Notes: generated by a model not told the origin, from the letters alone. DNA of 64,000 bases from Pseudomonadota bacterium (GCA_021801255.1 JAJYYH010000001.1:54925-118924), one strand, 5' to 3'. Counted from the stretch's first letter, positions 17,803 through 26,796 are shown. Translations and numbers: made by a program.

Positions 17803-18785
17803 GCGGTGTCGAGGCCAAGGCGGGCGCCGCCTGGCCGGGCGAGACAGCGCGGCGGCGAAGCGGAGCGTTGGGCGATCGTATCTTTCGCGCCCTCGTGGCG
17901 CTGGCGGCGGGTCTGGTGCTGCTCGCCCTCGGCGGCGCGGCGGCGGCGATATTGTGGGGCGGGCTGCCGGCCTTTCTGCACTTTGGCCTGTATTTCCTCA
18001 CCAGCACGGCGTGGGATCCGGTGCGCCGCGACTTCGGCGCAATGGTGCCGATCTACGGCACGCTCGTCACCTCGCTGATCGCTATGCTGAGTGCTGTCCC
18101 GATCAGCTTTGGCATCGCAGTTTTTCTCACCGAGGTCGCGCCCGGTTGGCTGCGCGGGCCAGTGGGTGCAGCGATCGAGCTGCTCGCCGGCATTCCGAGC
18201 ATCATCTATGGAATGTGGGGATTGTTCGTTTTTGCGCCGTTCATGGCCGATCATGTCGAGCCTTGGCTGACCACCCTCCTCGGCCCGCTGCCGCTGTTGG
18301 GCGCGCTGTTCGATGGCCCGCCGCTCGGCATCGGCATGCTCACCGGCGGGCTCATTCTCGGCATCATGGTGGTACCGTTTATCTCGTCGGTGATGCGCGA
18401 TGTCTTTCTCTTGGTGCCGCTGCCGCTCCGCGAGGCGGCGTTTGGCCTGGGCGCGACGCGCTGGGAGTTGGTCTGGCGGGTGATGGTGCCGTACGCGCGC
18501 ACCGCCCTGATGGGGGGCGTGTTTCTCGGCCTCGGGCGGGCGCTCGGGGAGACCATGGCGGTGACCTTCGTGCTCGGCAACGCGCATGATTTCAATCTTT
18601 CGCTGCTGATGCCCTCGACCTCGATCGCCGCCGCGATCGCCAACGAATTCACCGAGGCGGATTCCGAGATCTATCGCTCCTCGCTCATCGCGCTCGGGTT
18701 TTTACTGTTCCTCATTACCTTCGTGGTGCTGGCGGTGGCAAAGCTGCTGATGGCCCGCCTCGCCCGCGCCGAGGGGCGGATATGA
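17799..18785 (+). CDS. pstC: Phosphate ABC transporter permease PstC
   Basis: 328 aa. It is one of the two membrane permeases of the phosphate importer. About six membrane helices are visible after an N-terminal soluble tail (to about 25). The cytoplasmic coupling loop reads EAAFGLGATRWELVWRVMVPYARTA (about 210-235), with the GRALGETMAV motif after it. I start it at the ATG overlapping the pstS stop (ATGA) rather than at 17781. Confidence 0.95.
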   Translation: MSGVEAKAGAAWPGETARRRSGALGDRIFRALVALAAGLVLLALGGAAAAILWGGLPAFLHFGLYFLTSTAWDPVRRDFGAMVPIYGTLVTSLIAMLSAVPISFGIAVFLTEVAPGWLRGPVGAAIELLAGIPSIIYGMWGLFVFAPFMADHVEPWLTTLLGPLPLLGALFDGPPLGIGMLTGGLILGIMVVPFISSVMRDVFLLVPLPLREAAFGLGATRWELVWRVMVPYARTALMGGVFLGLGRALGETMAVTFVLGNAHDFNLSLLMPSTSIAAAIANEFTEADSEIYRSSLIALGFLLFLITFVVLAVAKLLMARLARAEGRI

Positions 18786-19633
18786 GGCGGAGGCCGGCTC
18801 CCCTGGTGCTGCGCCGCCAGATGATCAATGGCTTGGCGCTGGGGCTCGCGGGTTTTGCGACGCTGCTCGGGCTGGTCGCGCTGATCTGGATTCTGGCGAC
18901 CATCATCGTCAATGGTGCCGCCGCCCTCGGCCCGCAGCTTTTCACCCGCGACACACCGCCGCCGGGCAGCATGGGCGGCTTGCGCAACGCGCTCGTCGGC
19001 AGCGCCATCATGACCGGGCTCGGCGTCCTGCTCGGCGCCCCGATCGGTATCCTCGCCGGCACCCATCTCGCGGAGTTTGGCCGCGCCAGCCGCTTCGCCG
19101 AAACCATCCGCTTCATCAACGATATCCTGCTCTCGGCACCCTCGATCGTCACCGGACTTTTTGTCTACCAAATTGTCGTGCAGCCGAGCGGACATTTCTC
19201 GGGCTTTGCCGGCGTGCTGGCGCTGGCACTGGTGCTGTTGCCAGTGGTTGTGCGCAGCACCGATGAAACGCTGCGGCTGGTGCCGATCTCGCTCCGCGAG
19301 GCGGCGCTGGCGCTCGGCGCGCCGCATTGGCGCATGGTGCTGCGGGTGCTCTATCCGGCGGCACGCACGGGAATGCTCACCGGGGTCCTGCTCGGTATCG
19401 CGCGGATCAGCGGCGAGACCGCGCCGCTGCTGTTCACCGCGCTCAACAATCAATATTTCACCTTCGATCCCGCCCAGCCGATGGCCAATATGCCCGTGGT
19501 GATCTTCCAGTTTGCCTTGAGTCCCTATGAAGCGTGGCACGCGCTGGCCTGGGCCGGGGCCTTGTTGATGACGCTTTTCGTGCTGCTCCTGAGCGTTGCG
19601 GCGCGCCGGCTGCTGCGCACCGGTTCGGCATAA
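18782..19633 (+). CDS. pstA: Phosphate ABC transporter permease PstA
   Basis: 283 aa, coupled to pstC by ATGA. It has six predicted membrane helices and the coupling motif [25 protein letters not shown] (about 175-200), followed by [18 protein letters not shown], typical of PstA. It pairs with PstC to form the channel. Confidence 0.96.
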   Translation: MRRRPAPLVLRRQMINGLALGLAGFATLLGLVALIWILATIIVNGAAALGPQLFTRDTPPPGSMGGLRNALVGSAIMTGLGVLLGAPIGILAGTHLAEFGRASRFAETIRFINDILLSAPSIVTGLFVYQIVVQPSGHFSGFAGVLALALVLLPVVVRSTDETLRLVPISLREAALALGAPHWRMVLRVLYPAARTGMLTGVLLGIARISGETAPLLFTALNNQYFTFDPAQPMANMPVVIFQFALSPYEAWHALAWAGALLMTLFVLLLSVAARRLLRTGSA

Positions 19634-19643
19634 GGAAATGAAG

Positions 19644-20441
19644 ATGGAGACCGCAATGTCCGCGCGTGAGGCGGCTCAGGCCCCACCCGTGCCGCGCATC
19701 ATGATGGAAAATCTGCATTTCTTCTATGGCGAGACCGAGGCTCTGAAAAACATCACGCTGGCGCTGCCGCAATGTCAGGCGACCGGCATGATCGGTCCCT
19801 CGGGTTGCGGTAAATCGACGCTGTTGCGTGTGCTCAACCGGATGTATGATCTCTATCCCGGCCAGCGCGCCACGGGTCGGGTGATGATGGATGGCGAGAA
19901 CATCATCAGCCCCGAGACCGACGTTAACCGGCTGCGCAGCCGTATCGGCATGGTGTTTCAGAAGCCGACACCTTTTCCGATGTCGGTTTATGAGAACATC
20001 GCCTTTGGCGTGCGTCTGCATGAACGGCTCGGGCGTGCCGCGATGGACGAGCGGGTGGAATGGTCGCTTGTGCGGGCGGCGTTGTGGGATGAGGTGAAGG
20101 ATCGTCTGCGCGGCCCAGCAACATCGCTCTCGGGTGGTCAGCAGCAGCGCCTCTGCATCGCGCGTTCGATCGCGGTAAGGCCCGAGGTGATCCTGCTCGA
20201 TGAGCCGACCAGCGCGCTCGATCCGATCAGCACGCTCAAGATCGAGGAGCTGATCGACGAGCTGAAAACCGATTTCACCATCGCCATTGTCACGCACAAC
20301 ATGCAGCAGGCGGCGCGCTGCACCGATCAGGTGGCGTTCTTTTATCTCGGAGAGCTGATCGAGGTCGGCCCAACGGCGCAGGTTTTTACCACACCGCGCC
20401 AGCGCCGCACGCAGGAATACATCACCGGGCGCTTCGGTTGA
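19644..20441 (+). CDS. pstB: Phosphate ABC transporter ATP-binding protein
   Basis: 265 aa if started at ATG 19644, which has AAGGAA at a good distance. ATGs at 19638 and 19656 are possible too. Walker A is GPSGCGKST, the signature is [17 protein letters not shown], Walker B is [13 protein letters not shown] and the H-loop is IVTHNMQQA. The [15 protein letters not shown] and [20 protein letters not shown] segments are characteristic of PstB. It powers phosphate import through PstCA. Confidence 0.97.
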   Translation: METAMSAREAAQAPPVPRIMMENLHFFYGETEALKNITLALPQCQATGMIGPSGCGKSTLLRVLNRMYDLYPGQRATGRVMMDGENIISPETDVNRLRSRIGMVFQKPTPFPMSVYENIAFGVRLHERLGRAAMDERVEWSLVRAALWDEVKDRLRGPATSLSGGQQQRLCIARSIAVRPEVILLDEPTSALDPISTLKIEELIDELKTDFTIAIVTHNMQQAARCTDQVAFFYLGELIEVGPTAQVFTTPRQRRTQEYITGRFG

Positions 20442-20460
20442 CAGGGATCGGGCCAACGCC

Positions 20461-21177
20461 ATGAGCGAACCCACGGGACATATCGTGAAAAGCTATGAGC
20501 AGGAATTAAAGCGTCTCGCCGATCTGATGGCGGAGATGGGCGGGCTAGTGGAGAGCCAGATGGCGCTGGCCGCACAGGCAGTGGTGCAGCAGGACGGCGC
20601 CGCCGCCGCGCGCGCCATCGAGATCGACCCCAGCGTCGATGCTCTGGAGCGCGAGGTCGAGCAGTTCGTCATCCGCCTCCTCGCCTTGCGCCAGCCGGTC
20701 GCGAATGATCTCCGCAAGATCGTGGCCGCGCTTAAGATCACATCGGACCTTGAGCGCATCGGTGATTATTCCGCCAATGTCGCGAAGCGCAGCATGATCC
20801 TGGCACAGTTCAAGATGCCCTACAGCCTCACCGGTATCGCCCACATGGCGCGCATGGTGCAAGAAAATCTCAAGGCGGTGATCGATGCGGTGAGCGAGAC
20901 CGACGCCGCCAAGGCGATCGCGGTGTGGCGCTCCGATCAGGCGGTCGATGACATCTACAACACCATCTTCCGCGAGCTTATCACCTATATGATCGAGGAT
21001 CCGCGCAACATTACGCCTTGCACGCATCTTCTGTTCATCGCCAAAAATCTCGAACGCATCGGCGATCACGCAACCAATATCGCCGAAAAAGTTCATTATA
21101 CGGCAACCGGCGAGATTCTACCCGAAACGCGGCCGAAGGGCGACAATTCGCCCTACCCGGCCATCCACACCCCTTGA
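20461..21177 (+). CDS. phoU: Phosphate signalling regulator PhoU
   Basis: 238 aa, two PhoU three-helix bundles (about 15-100 and 115-205). Metal-ligand motifs E/D-x-x-x-D are visible, for example ERIGDYSANVAKR and ERIGDHATNIAEK. PhoU couples PstSCAB to the PhoR-PhoB system and represses the regulon when phosphate is plentiful. It starts 20 bp after pstB, in the conserved pst order. Confidence 0.97.
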   Translation: MSEPTGHIVKSYEQELKRLADLMAEMGGLVESQMALAAQAVVQQDGAAAARAIEIDPSVDALEREVEQFVIRLLALRQPVANDLRKIVAALKITSDLERIGDYSANVAKRSMILAQFKMPYSLTGIAHMARMVQENLKAVIDAVSETDAAKAIAVWRSDQAVDDIYNTIFRELITYMIEDPRNITPCTHLLFIAKNLERIGDHATNIAEKVHYTATGEILPETRPKGDNSPYPAIHTP

Positions 21178-21212
21178 TCGCGCCACGGATCATGGCCAGG
21201 AGACGCAAGAAC

Positions 21213-21929
21213 ATGCCGGAACTATCGCCCCGCAGTGCCAAGCCGCGGGTACTGATCGTTGAGGACGAAGCGCCGCTGTCGACGATGCTGCGCTATAATC
21301 TTGAAAAACAGGGATTTCGCGTCGAGGAGGCGGCCGACGGACAGGAAGCTTTGCTGCGCATCAACGAGGCTGTGCCAGATATCGTACTGCTGGACTGGAT
21401 GCTGCCCAATCTTTCAGGCATCGAGGTCTGCCGCCAAATCCGTCGTGGTAGCGCGACCCGCGATCTTCCTGTGATCATGGTGACGGCGCGCACCGACGAG
21501 CAGGACGCGGTACGCGGGCTCAATACCGGGGCCGATGACTATATCACCAAGCCCTTCAACATCGAGGCGCTGCTGGCACGGATGCGCGCGCTGCTGCGCC
21601 GCGCGGGAGGGTCCGCGAGCAAGGGCCGGCGCGAATTTCATGACGTCGTGATGGATCTTGCGACGCATCGTGTCTATCGCAATGGCCGGGGCGTCCATCT
21701 CGGCCCGACCGAATTCCGCCTGCTCGATTTCCTGTTGCAGCACCCACGCCGCGTTTTTTCGCGTGAGGAGTTGCTCGACGCGGTATGGGGCACTGATATC
21801 CATGTCGAGCCACGCACGGTCGATGTGCATATCCGCCGCTTGCGCAAGGCGATCAATGAGGCCGGTGAGATCGATCTGGTGCGCACGGTGCGCGCCGCCG
21901 GCTACGCGCTCGATACCGAAAGTCACTGA
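21213..21929 (+). CDS. phoB: Phosphate regulon response regulator PhoB
   Basis: 238 aa. Residues 10-125 are the receiver domain with acidic pocket EDE, phospho-acceptor Asp in VLLDWMLPN (about residue 61) and Lys in YITKPFN. Residues 140-235 are an OmpR-type winged helix (HLGPTEFRLLDFLLQHP, TVDVHIRRLRKAI). It activates pho genes, probably including its own operon through the boxes before pstS. ATG 21213 was chosen; an in-frame ATG at 21192 is possible. The sensor PhoR is not in the window. Its stop abuts the convergent msrA stop. Confidence 0.95.
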   Translation: MPELSPRSAKPRVLIVEDEAPLSTMLRYNLEKQGFRVEEAADGQEALLRINEAVPDIVLLDWMLPNLSGIEVCRQIRRGSATRDLPVIMVTARTDEQDAVRGLNTGADDYITKPFNIEALLARMRALLRRAGGSASKGRREFHDVVMDLATHRVYRNGRGVHLGPTEFRLLDFLLQHPRRVFSREELLDAVWGTDIHVEPRTVDVHIRRLRKAINEAGEIDLVRTVRAAGYALDTESH

Positions 21930-22469
21930 TCAGGAAGTGACCAACCGGCTGAGAAAAGCCTGACGGAATTTTGCAACCTTCGGGGCCACTACGGCGCGGC
22001 AATAGCCAGCATTGGGGTTCTTGGCAAAATAGTTCTGGTGATAATCCTCGGCGGGGTAGAATTCGGCAAGAGGGGTCACTTCGGTGACGATTTGTTCCTC
22101 CCAGATTCCGCTCGCCGCGATTTCCGCGATCACCGCGCGCGCCGTTGCTTTCTGTTCAGGCGAATGGACGAGGATGATCGAACGGTATTGCGTGCCGGCG
22201 TCGTGGCCTTGCCGGTTCAGGGTGGTCGGATCGTGGATGGCAAAAAAGACCCTCAGGAGATCGTCATAGCTGAGTGCGGCAGAGTCGAAATCGATCTGTA
22301 CAACCTCGGCATGCCCGGTGCGCCCGGTGCAGACCGCCTCATAGCTTGGCCGCGCGACCTGCCCCCCAGCATAACCCGAGACGACATGTGAAACCCCCCG
22401 CAGATCGCGGAATACCGCGTCAAGGCACCAGAAGCACCCGCCGCCCAAGGTGGCCTGTTCGATTGCCAT
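21930..22469 (-). CDS. msrA: Peptide methionine sulfoxide reductase MsrA
   Basis: 179 aa. MsrA reduces methionine-S-sulfoxide. The catalytic GGGCFWC places the active cysteine at residue 12, and the resolving cysteine is in NAGYCRAVV near 156. HAEVVQIDFD, TQYRSIILVH and EDYHQNYF are family motifs. The stop codon abuts the phoB stop (TGATCA palindrome, convergent). Upstream lie remnants of a transposase. Confidence 0.97.
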   Translation of the reverse strand: MAIEQATLGGGCFWCLDAVFRDLRGVSHVVSGYAGGQVARPSYEAVCTGRTGHAEVVQIDFDSAALSYDDLLRVFFAIHDPTTLNRQGHDAGTQYRSIILVHSPEQKATARAVIAEIAASGIWEEQIVTEVTPLAEFYPAEDYHQNYFAKNPNAGYCRAVVAPKVAKFRQAFLSRLVTS

Positions 22470-22608
22470 ACGAATTTTCCTCTACCTCTATATTCCGGAG
22501 TGGAGATCTGGTGCCCCTGACCCAGCGGGGTCAAGGGGCGACGTCCCTGGCATACTCGGACTCACGAATTCTCGGTATATTTTTGGTCCGGCGCGCAGCA
22601 CCAGCCAC
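22470..22608. other. Spacer between msrA and IS remnant
   Basis: About 140 bp with no recognised feature. The transposase similarity stops at about 22609 and its 3' part is missing here. Confidence 0.4.
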
Positions 22609-23040
22609 ACCGTCGACAAGGTTCTGGCGTGGTCGTTCGCCATAATATCCGGCCAAAGCGTCGTTCGTCGGTGCTATCTGGCCGATATCGGAGCCGATGT
22701 TATCGGCCGATATCCCAGCAATCGCCGTACTCTTGGTGCCGGTGGCGAACTGAACATTATAGGCTGGCCGGCAGCCAGCGCCGGCTATCTTCATCCCCGT
22801 GACTGAGCATCGGTCGTCGAGGCGCGTGGCTCTTTCACGCAAGGCTTGTTCGATTGCGGCCCCTCAACAGGATCCTTCTGGTCTTTCCCCGCATCCTCCT
22901 GGGCTTTTTCCGCCGCACGTTCGGCCTCTCTGAGAGCCTGCTCCTGCTGCCGGGTGTGTAGTTCCTCGGTCACCGCCAGTGCCGCGCGCACACGTCGCTC
23001 GCGATCCTCAGCTGCACGCAAACGCACCGTCGCAGATTTG
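22609..23040 (-). pseudogene. IS1182-type transposase remnant (frameshifted, truncated)
   Basis: Two minus-strand frames carry consecutive pieces of one DDE transposase. From about 23030 to 22800 the frame reads AAEDRERRVRAALAV and ends in a degraded STTDAQ (normally STTDxEARVMKM). The other frame takes over with MKIAGAGCRPAYNVQFAT, then DNIGSDIGQIAP and ERPRQNLVDG. A frameshift near 22800 breaks it, and both the extreme N-terminus and everything past LVDG are gone. It starts right after the PQQ dehydrogenase stop. Family is by motif recall; no terminal repeats were identified. Confidence 0.75.
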
Positions 23041-23044
23041 AAGG

Positions 23045-24829
23045 TTATGATCCTGGCAACGCAAAGATCCACAGGACAGATCCCTCCTCTGGCAGTGCCA
23101 TGTCCGGCACGAGCGTTGACAATTCCTGGCCTTGGCCGGAACCGTTACCGACGGATACCGCGATATACTGCTTGCCACTCACGCCATAGCTGATCGGAAA
23201 ACTGTTAACGGCGTTATTCGTTCGGACCTGCCATAGCACTTTGCCTGACACGCCGTCGATGGCCCGGAAGTAGCGATCCCATGAACCAGCGAACACCACA
23301 CCGCCCGCCGTCGGCAGCACGGCGCTCGTCGCCGGTGCGCGAAAGCGGAACGACCAGGTCGTGGAGCGGTCGCTCAGCTTGACAGCGTCTATCCGGCCGA
23401 TATTCCCATCACTCCCGGGGATCAGATTACGCGCGAAGGTGGCTCGCCCGCCGCCGTCCCGATAGGCTTGTCCGGGGGCGAGGGGAAGTGGCGTCGTATA
23501 GGCGCAGAACTCATTTAGCGGGAGGTAAAGCGTTTGCGTGTCCGGGTTGTACGCGGTCGCCGGCCAGCCCCGCGCGCCGGGATCCGAAGGACAATTCATC
23601 GTCGTCTGACCGATATGCGGGATCGAGGCTTGATCGATCGTCTTTGCGCCGGTCTTCGGATCAATCGAATCGATTATATTCTGCGGAACGGTCTCCTTGG
23701 CCCAGAGCCACTCACCGGAGTCGCGGTCAACCGCCTCAATCATGCCGAGCCTGCCAGTGCTGATCACCATTTTGCGCATCGTGCCATTCACGGGCAGATC
23801 GACCAGAACCTGCTCGAAGGCATCGTCAAGATCCCATGTGTCATTTGCCAGATGTTGATAATACCATTTCACCTTGCCGGTCGTCACGTCGATCGCCAGC
23901 GTCGAGTCTGAATAAAGCGCTGAATTCGTTATTCCCGGTGCGACCTTGAGTGGCAGCGTACCACGCATTTCGGCGATCCAGGGGTAGGGCTCAGCGACGC
24001 CGAAATAAGCCAGGTTCCGTTCTGGGTCGAACGAGCCGGCGGCCCAGACAGACAGGCCGAAGCGATTTTCTAGCGGCACGCCGTTCCAGCTGTTCGAGTT
24101 CGGATCTCCGGGGTGCGCGATCGTCCAGACGCGCCACTTCTCAGCGCCGGTCTTGACGTCATGCCCAGTGATGAAGCACCCGCCCGGCTCCCCGTTGCCG
24201 CAGCCGCTCATGCCCTGCAGCACCATTCCGTTGGCGACCATCGGGCCAGAGGTGTAGCGCCAGCCCTTCTGCCAGTCAGCTGTTTCATGGTCCCAGACAA
24301 TTTTTCCGGTCCTCGCATCCAGGGCGACGATATGAACATCGGAGGTGGCGATAATGATCTTGTCCTCGAAGATGGCCATGTTCCGCTTGGTCAGGTCGTT
24401 GCCTCGGCCATCAGCAAGCTTCTCTGGGAGATCGCGGCTGTATTCCCAAATCAGATCGCCGGTCGCGGCATTGAGGGCCTGCACCTTGTCACCAAAGTTC
24501 CAGATATAGAGGATCCCGTCGTGAACGATCGGCGTGCTCTCGGTCGCCCCACTCGTCAGCGACCAAGTCCACGCGACACGAAGATCCTTGACGTTATCTC
24601 TTGTAATCTGTTTGAGCGGACTAAAGCCGAAGCCGTCATAGGTGCGACGCCACATGAGCCAGTCATTGGGGTCGGGATGGAGCAGCATGTCCGCGCTCAC
24701 CGGGCGCAGATTCTTCATGGGGTCTGTCGCCTGCTCCGCACGCGCGGAGATGCCGAAAAGGCTTGAAAGAAACGCAACGAGGAGCATTTCCCTCGCGGCT
24801 CTCAATATGGGGGCTCGGTCAATTGACAT
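23045..24829 (-). CDS. PQQ-dependent alcohol-type dehydrogenase, periplasmic
   Basis: 594 aa from ATG 24829; a GTG at 24862 is an alternative start. Residues 1-31 form a signal peptide ending near SARA. The rest is an eight-bladed quinoprotein propeller with W-motifs such as ALNAATGDLIWEY and VSGKVLWQVRTNNAVNSFP. The catalytic Asp is in DTWDLDDAF (D333). D335 gives the D-x-D pair that in other families goes with lanthanide use. The cysteines near PQQ are not adjacent (C210 and C218). No cytochrome domain, cytochrome c gene or pqq gene is nearby. Substrate cannot be told. Confidence 0.88.
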   Translation of the reverse strand: MSIDRAPILRAAREMLLVAFLSSLFGISARAEQATDPMKNLRPVSADMLLHPDPNDWLMWRRTYDGFGFSPLKQITRDNVKDLRVAWTWSLTSGATESTPIVHDGILYIWNFGDKVQALNAATGDLIWEYSRDLPEKLADGRGNDLTKRNMAIFEDKIIIATSDVHIVALDARTGKIVWDHETADWQKGWRYTSGPMVANGMVLQGMSGCGNGEPGGCFITGHDVKTGAEKWRVWTIAHPGDPNSNSWNGVPLENRFGLSVWAAGSFDPERNLAYFGVAEPYPWIAEMRGTLPLKVAPGITNSALYSDSTLAIDVTTGKVKWYYQHLANDTWDLDDAFEQVLVDLPVNGTMRKMVISTGRLGMIEAVDRDSGEWLWAKETVPQNIIDSIDPKTGAKTIDQASIPHIGQTTMNCPSDPGARGWPATAYNPDTQTLYLPLNEFCAYTTPLPLAPGQAYRDGGGRATFARNLIPGSDGNIGRIDAVKLSDRSTTWSFRFRAPATSAVLPTAGGVVFAGSWDRYFRAIDGVSGKVLWQVRTNNAVNSFPISYGVSGKQYIAVSVGNGSGQGQELSTLVPDMALPEEGSVLWIFALPGS

Positions 24830-25149
24830 CTCGCGTGCTTCTCTCTGGTTGATCGGTGTCACAGGGGCGCAGCCTTGCTGGCGGCTGGTTCGCCATGCCG
24901 GGCTCGGCGGCCGGCTAGCATATTCTTCTGACTCACAGACATATCGCGAGCCTCCGGCTCTTGACGGGCCTTCACTTCCAATTCACAATCTGAGCATGTA
25001 GGGCTTTTTAGCGAATTCCCGGTAAAGACAAGACTAATGCCACACGGCGCATCGTCAAGCGGGCGATGTCCCCTTGGCGCGCGGCGACTCAAGGCTTCGC
25101 CGATTGACAGCATTGCACCATCGCGCAATGATAATCATGCCGCTGGACG
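24830..25149. other. 320-bp divergent intergenic region
   Basis: It lies between the PQQ dehydrogenase and the membrane protein gene, which diverge, so both promoters should be here. A minus-strand open frame (24859-25128) overlaps it but has no recognisable family or convincing start. No clear -35/-10 pair was seen. Confidence 0.4.
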
Positions 25150-25680
25150 ATGAATGAGGGGGAAATGCCGTCTGTCTTGAAACACGCCGCTCTGGGCTTC
25201 GTCGCCGCGGTCGTTTCGGTGCTGACTTTTCATCAAGAGGCGTGGGAGGTATTGCACCTCTTGGCTTTGCCTGGGCTGGCGCTTCCAGCGCCATATCCCT
25301 TGGATCCCGTGATCCCGTTTGGGCTACCACGGATCGTGAATTACTGCCTGCTGAGTGGGATTTGCGGCCTCGTGTTCGGCTTAGCGACTCCCCGAATGCG
25401 GGGACCGCTGTGGTTGTGGGGTCTTGGCCTAGGCGCGATTGTCGCCGCGTTTGGCTTATTGACGGTTTCCGGGATCAAGCATTTTCTGCCGGGTGCGCGC
25501 TGGATACCGCTAAAATACTACACGGGAATAATGACCATTGTCCTAACCTATGGCCTTCCGATGAGTGGCAGCATCGTTTCACCCTTGACCTGGATCCGCT
25601 CACTCTTGGTTGATGGAATCTGGGGCGTTGGACTTGGGCTGATCCTACCACGGCTCGGCCTGCGGCCATCGCGCCAATAG
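25150..25680 (+). CDS. Hypothetical integral membrane protein
   Basis: 176 aa, four to five hydrophobic segments (about 8-25, 35-50, 62-80, 88-108, 140-165) with Gly-rich packing motifs (ICGLVFGLA, LWLWGLGLGAIVAAFG). The length and topology resemble small uncharacterised alphaproteobacterial membrane proteins. It diverges from the PQQ dehydrogenase and lies in the same IS-flanked island. An in-frame ATG six codons on (MPSVLKH) is an alternative start. Confidence 0.65.
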   Translation: MNEGEMPSVLKHAALGFVAAVVSVLTFHQEAWEVLHLLALPGLALPAPYPLDPVIPFGLPRIVNYCLLSGICGLVFGLATPRMRGPLWLWGLGLGAIVAAFGLLTVSGIKHFLPGARWIPLKYYTGIMTIVLTYGLPMSGSIVSPLTWIRSLLVDGIWGVGLGLILPRLGLRPSRQ

Positions 25681-25769
25681 AGTGGCGATACGGCAATGAA
25701 GGTCTTGTTGTCATTGAACCCAGCAGGCCGTTCTCTAATCGCGTCTCCCCTGTCAATAGGATTTCCTGA

Positions 25770-25912
25770 TTACGCATGAGCTTCAGCCAACTTTAGCAGC
25801 TGGCATGGCATTGGCGACGTGTATGTCCTGATAAAGGCGAGGCGCGGCACCATCGAGCCAAGCCCATAACAGCAATTGAACCGACATTCGAGATCCGCGA
25901 GATAACGGGCAG
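25770..25912 (-). pseudogene. IS1595-type (ISXO2-like) transposase C-terminal remnant
   Basis: The last 46 residues of a minus-strand frame read YLADLECRFNCCYGLGSMVPRL and end PCQLLKLAEAHA. This follows the C-terminal pattern of ISXO2-like transposases (Y-L-x-E-F-x-Y-R-F-N-R-R, M-L/V-P-R-L, then P-x-x-L-L-K-L-A-E). Several normally basic residues are changed (C-C for R-R) and the catalytic part is absent, so it is dead. Confidence 0.6.
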
Positions 25913-26064
25913 ATGTCTGATTCTGTAGGTGGCACGGCGCGATCACATGAGGGTCGCGATGCGGGCAATCGCGGCGGCGCCAGATCGGCAAGGTTCGGGC
26001 TGGGCGGGGGTGCTCAGCTCGGAGCGGCGACTTCAGGAGCACCGAGCCGGCCGGGCCATGGTCC
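25913..26064. other. Intergenic, no feature recognised
   Basis: About 150 bp between the IS1595-type remnant and vapC. It is compositionally ordinary. It probably contains the breakpoint that truncated the transposase. Confidence 0.4.
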
Positions 26065-26469
26065 TCAGTCGATGCGAAACGGGTTTGCGATTCGCAATTG
26101 CTCCTGAATTACCATGCCGTCGTGCATGTCCTCCGACCAGAGCGTGTCGCACTCGGCGTGGAGTGCAGAGGCGGCGATCATGGCGTTGTAGATCGAAAGA
26201 CCATAGCGCTCGGCGAGCACGAGGCCGGTCTCGTGGATCTCCACCGTGATCGGTTGCACCGGAAGCAGGGCACGAATCGTGGATAGAAGCGCATGGGTCT
26301 CGGGCCAGTTCATGCGCATTTTGCGGCGCGACACGTTGGCCAATTCGTTCAGCACCTGCACGCTGATCGTGGCGCCGTCAGCGATGATCTTCTCCGCCCG
26401 CTCCGCCTTCACCGGATCGCCCGACGCCACATAGACCAGGACGTCGGTGTCGATGAAGCTACCGGGCAT
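26065..26469 (-). CDS. vapC: PIN-domain toxin, VapC type
   Basis: 134 aa PIN-domain ribonuclease, presumed toxin of a VapBC pair. The first acidic residue is D7 (SFIDTDVLVYV), the second E42 (LNELANV), and the last acidic patch is SEDMHDG (D114). The third expected Asp, in the usual D-A-x-I-x-A-A helix, reads N95 (IYNAMIAAS), which may weaken the nuclease. Its start overlaps the antitoxin end by 11 bp. Confidence 0.85.
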   Translation of the reverse strand: MPGSFIDTDVLVYVASGDPVKAERAEKIIADGATISVQVLNELANVSRRKMRMNWPETHALLSTIRALLPVQPITVEIHETGLVLAERYGLSIYNAMIAASALHAECDTLWSEDMHDGMVIQEQLRIANPFRID

Positions 26470-26689
26470 TCGCCTCGTCCCGGTCGAATTTGAAGTCGGC
26501 GGGCAGACGGCCGCGGAAGGCTCGCAGGCGCTTCAGCAGCTCGTCTCGCCCGGGTTTGCGGGCGACGGCGAAGGCGCGTGCGTCTGCGACGTGGATCTCG
26601 ATGTCGTCGCCTTCCTTCAGCTCAAGCGCTTCCACGACGGCAGCAGGGAGGCGAACGGCGAGGCTATTGCCCCATTTGGCGACTTGCAT
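26459..26689 (-). CDS. vapB: AbrB/MazE-type antitoxin
   Basis: 76 aa, starting at ATG 26689 with the excellent ribosome binding site GGAGGAGGT. A longer frame exists but would run through the operator. Residues 1-45 are a swapped-hairpin AbrB DNA-binding fold (MQVAKWGNSLAVRLPAAVVE, then LKEGDDIEI). The C-terminal tail would wrap the toxin. The stronger ribosome site, and the order antitoxin first, fit excess antitoxin. It probably autoregulates through the inverted repeat at 26702-26729. Confidence 0.85.
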   Translation of the reverse strand: MQVAKWGNSLAVRLPAAVVEALELKEGDDIEIHVADARAFAVARKPGRDELLKRLRAFRGRLPADFKFDRDEANAR

Positions 26690-26701
26690 GACCTCCTCCA
26701 G

Positions 26702-26729
26702 AGATATACAGCAATCTATATGTATATCT
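26702..26729 (-). promoter_or_regulatory. Operator-like inverted repeat of the toxin-antitoxin pair
   Basis: Perfect 9-bp arms AGATATACA (26702-26710) and TGTATATCT (26721-26729) with a 10-nt spacer lie 13 bp before the antitoxin start. They are AT-rich in a GC-rich genome. This is the expected position for autoregulation by a VapB dimer pair. Confidence 0.6.
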
Positions 26730-26796
26730 TTCGGCCGTTCCGTCAAGGAAAGTGAGCAGTAGCCGATCTCGCGCCTGTCCCCAGAGCCGCGACGGG

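Noticed and set aside
22670..22720. Plus-strand LADIGADVI resembling CaiB/BaiF CoA transferases
   Set aside because: The minus strand in this place carries a longer and better match to an IS1182-type transposase.
24859..25128. 89-aa minus-strand frame upstream of the PQQ dehydrogenase
   Set aside because: No family, no ribosome binding site, and it lies in the divergent promoter region.
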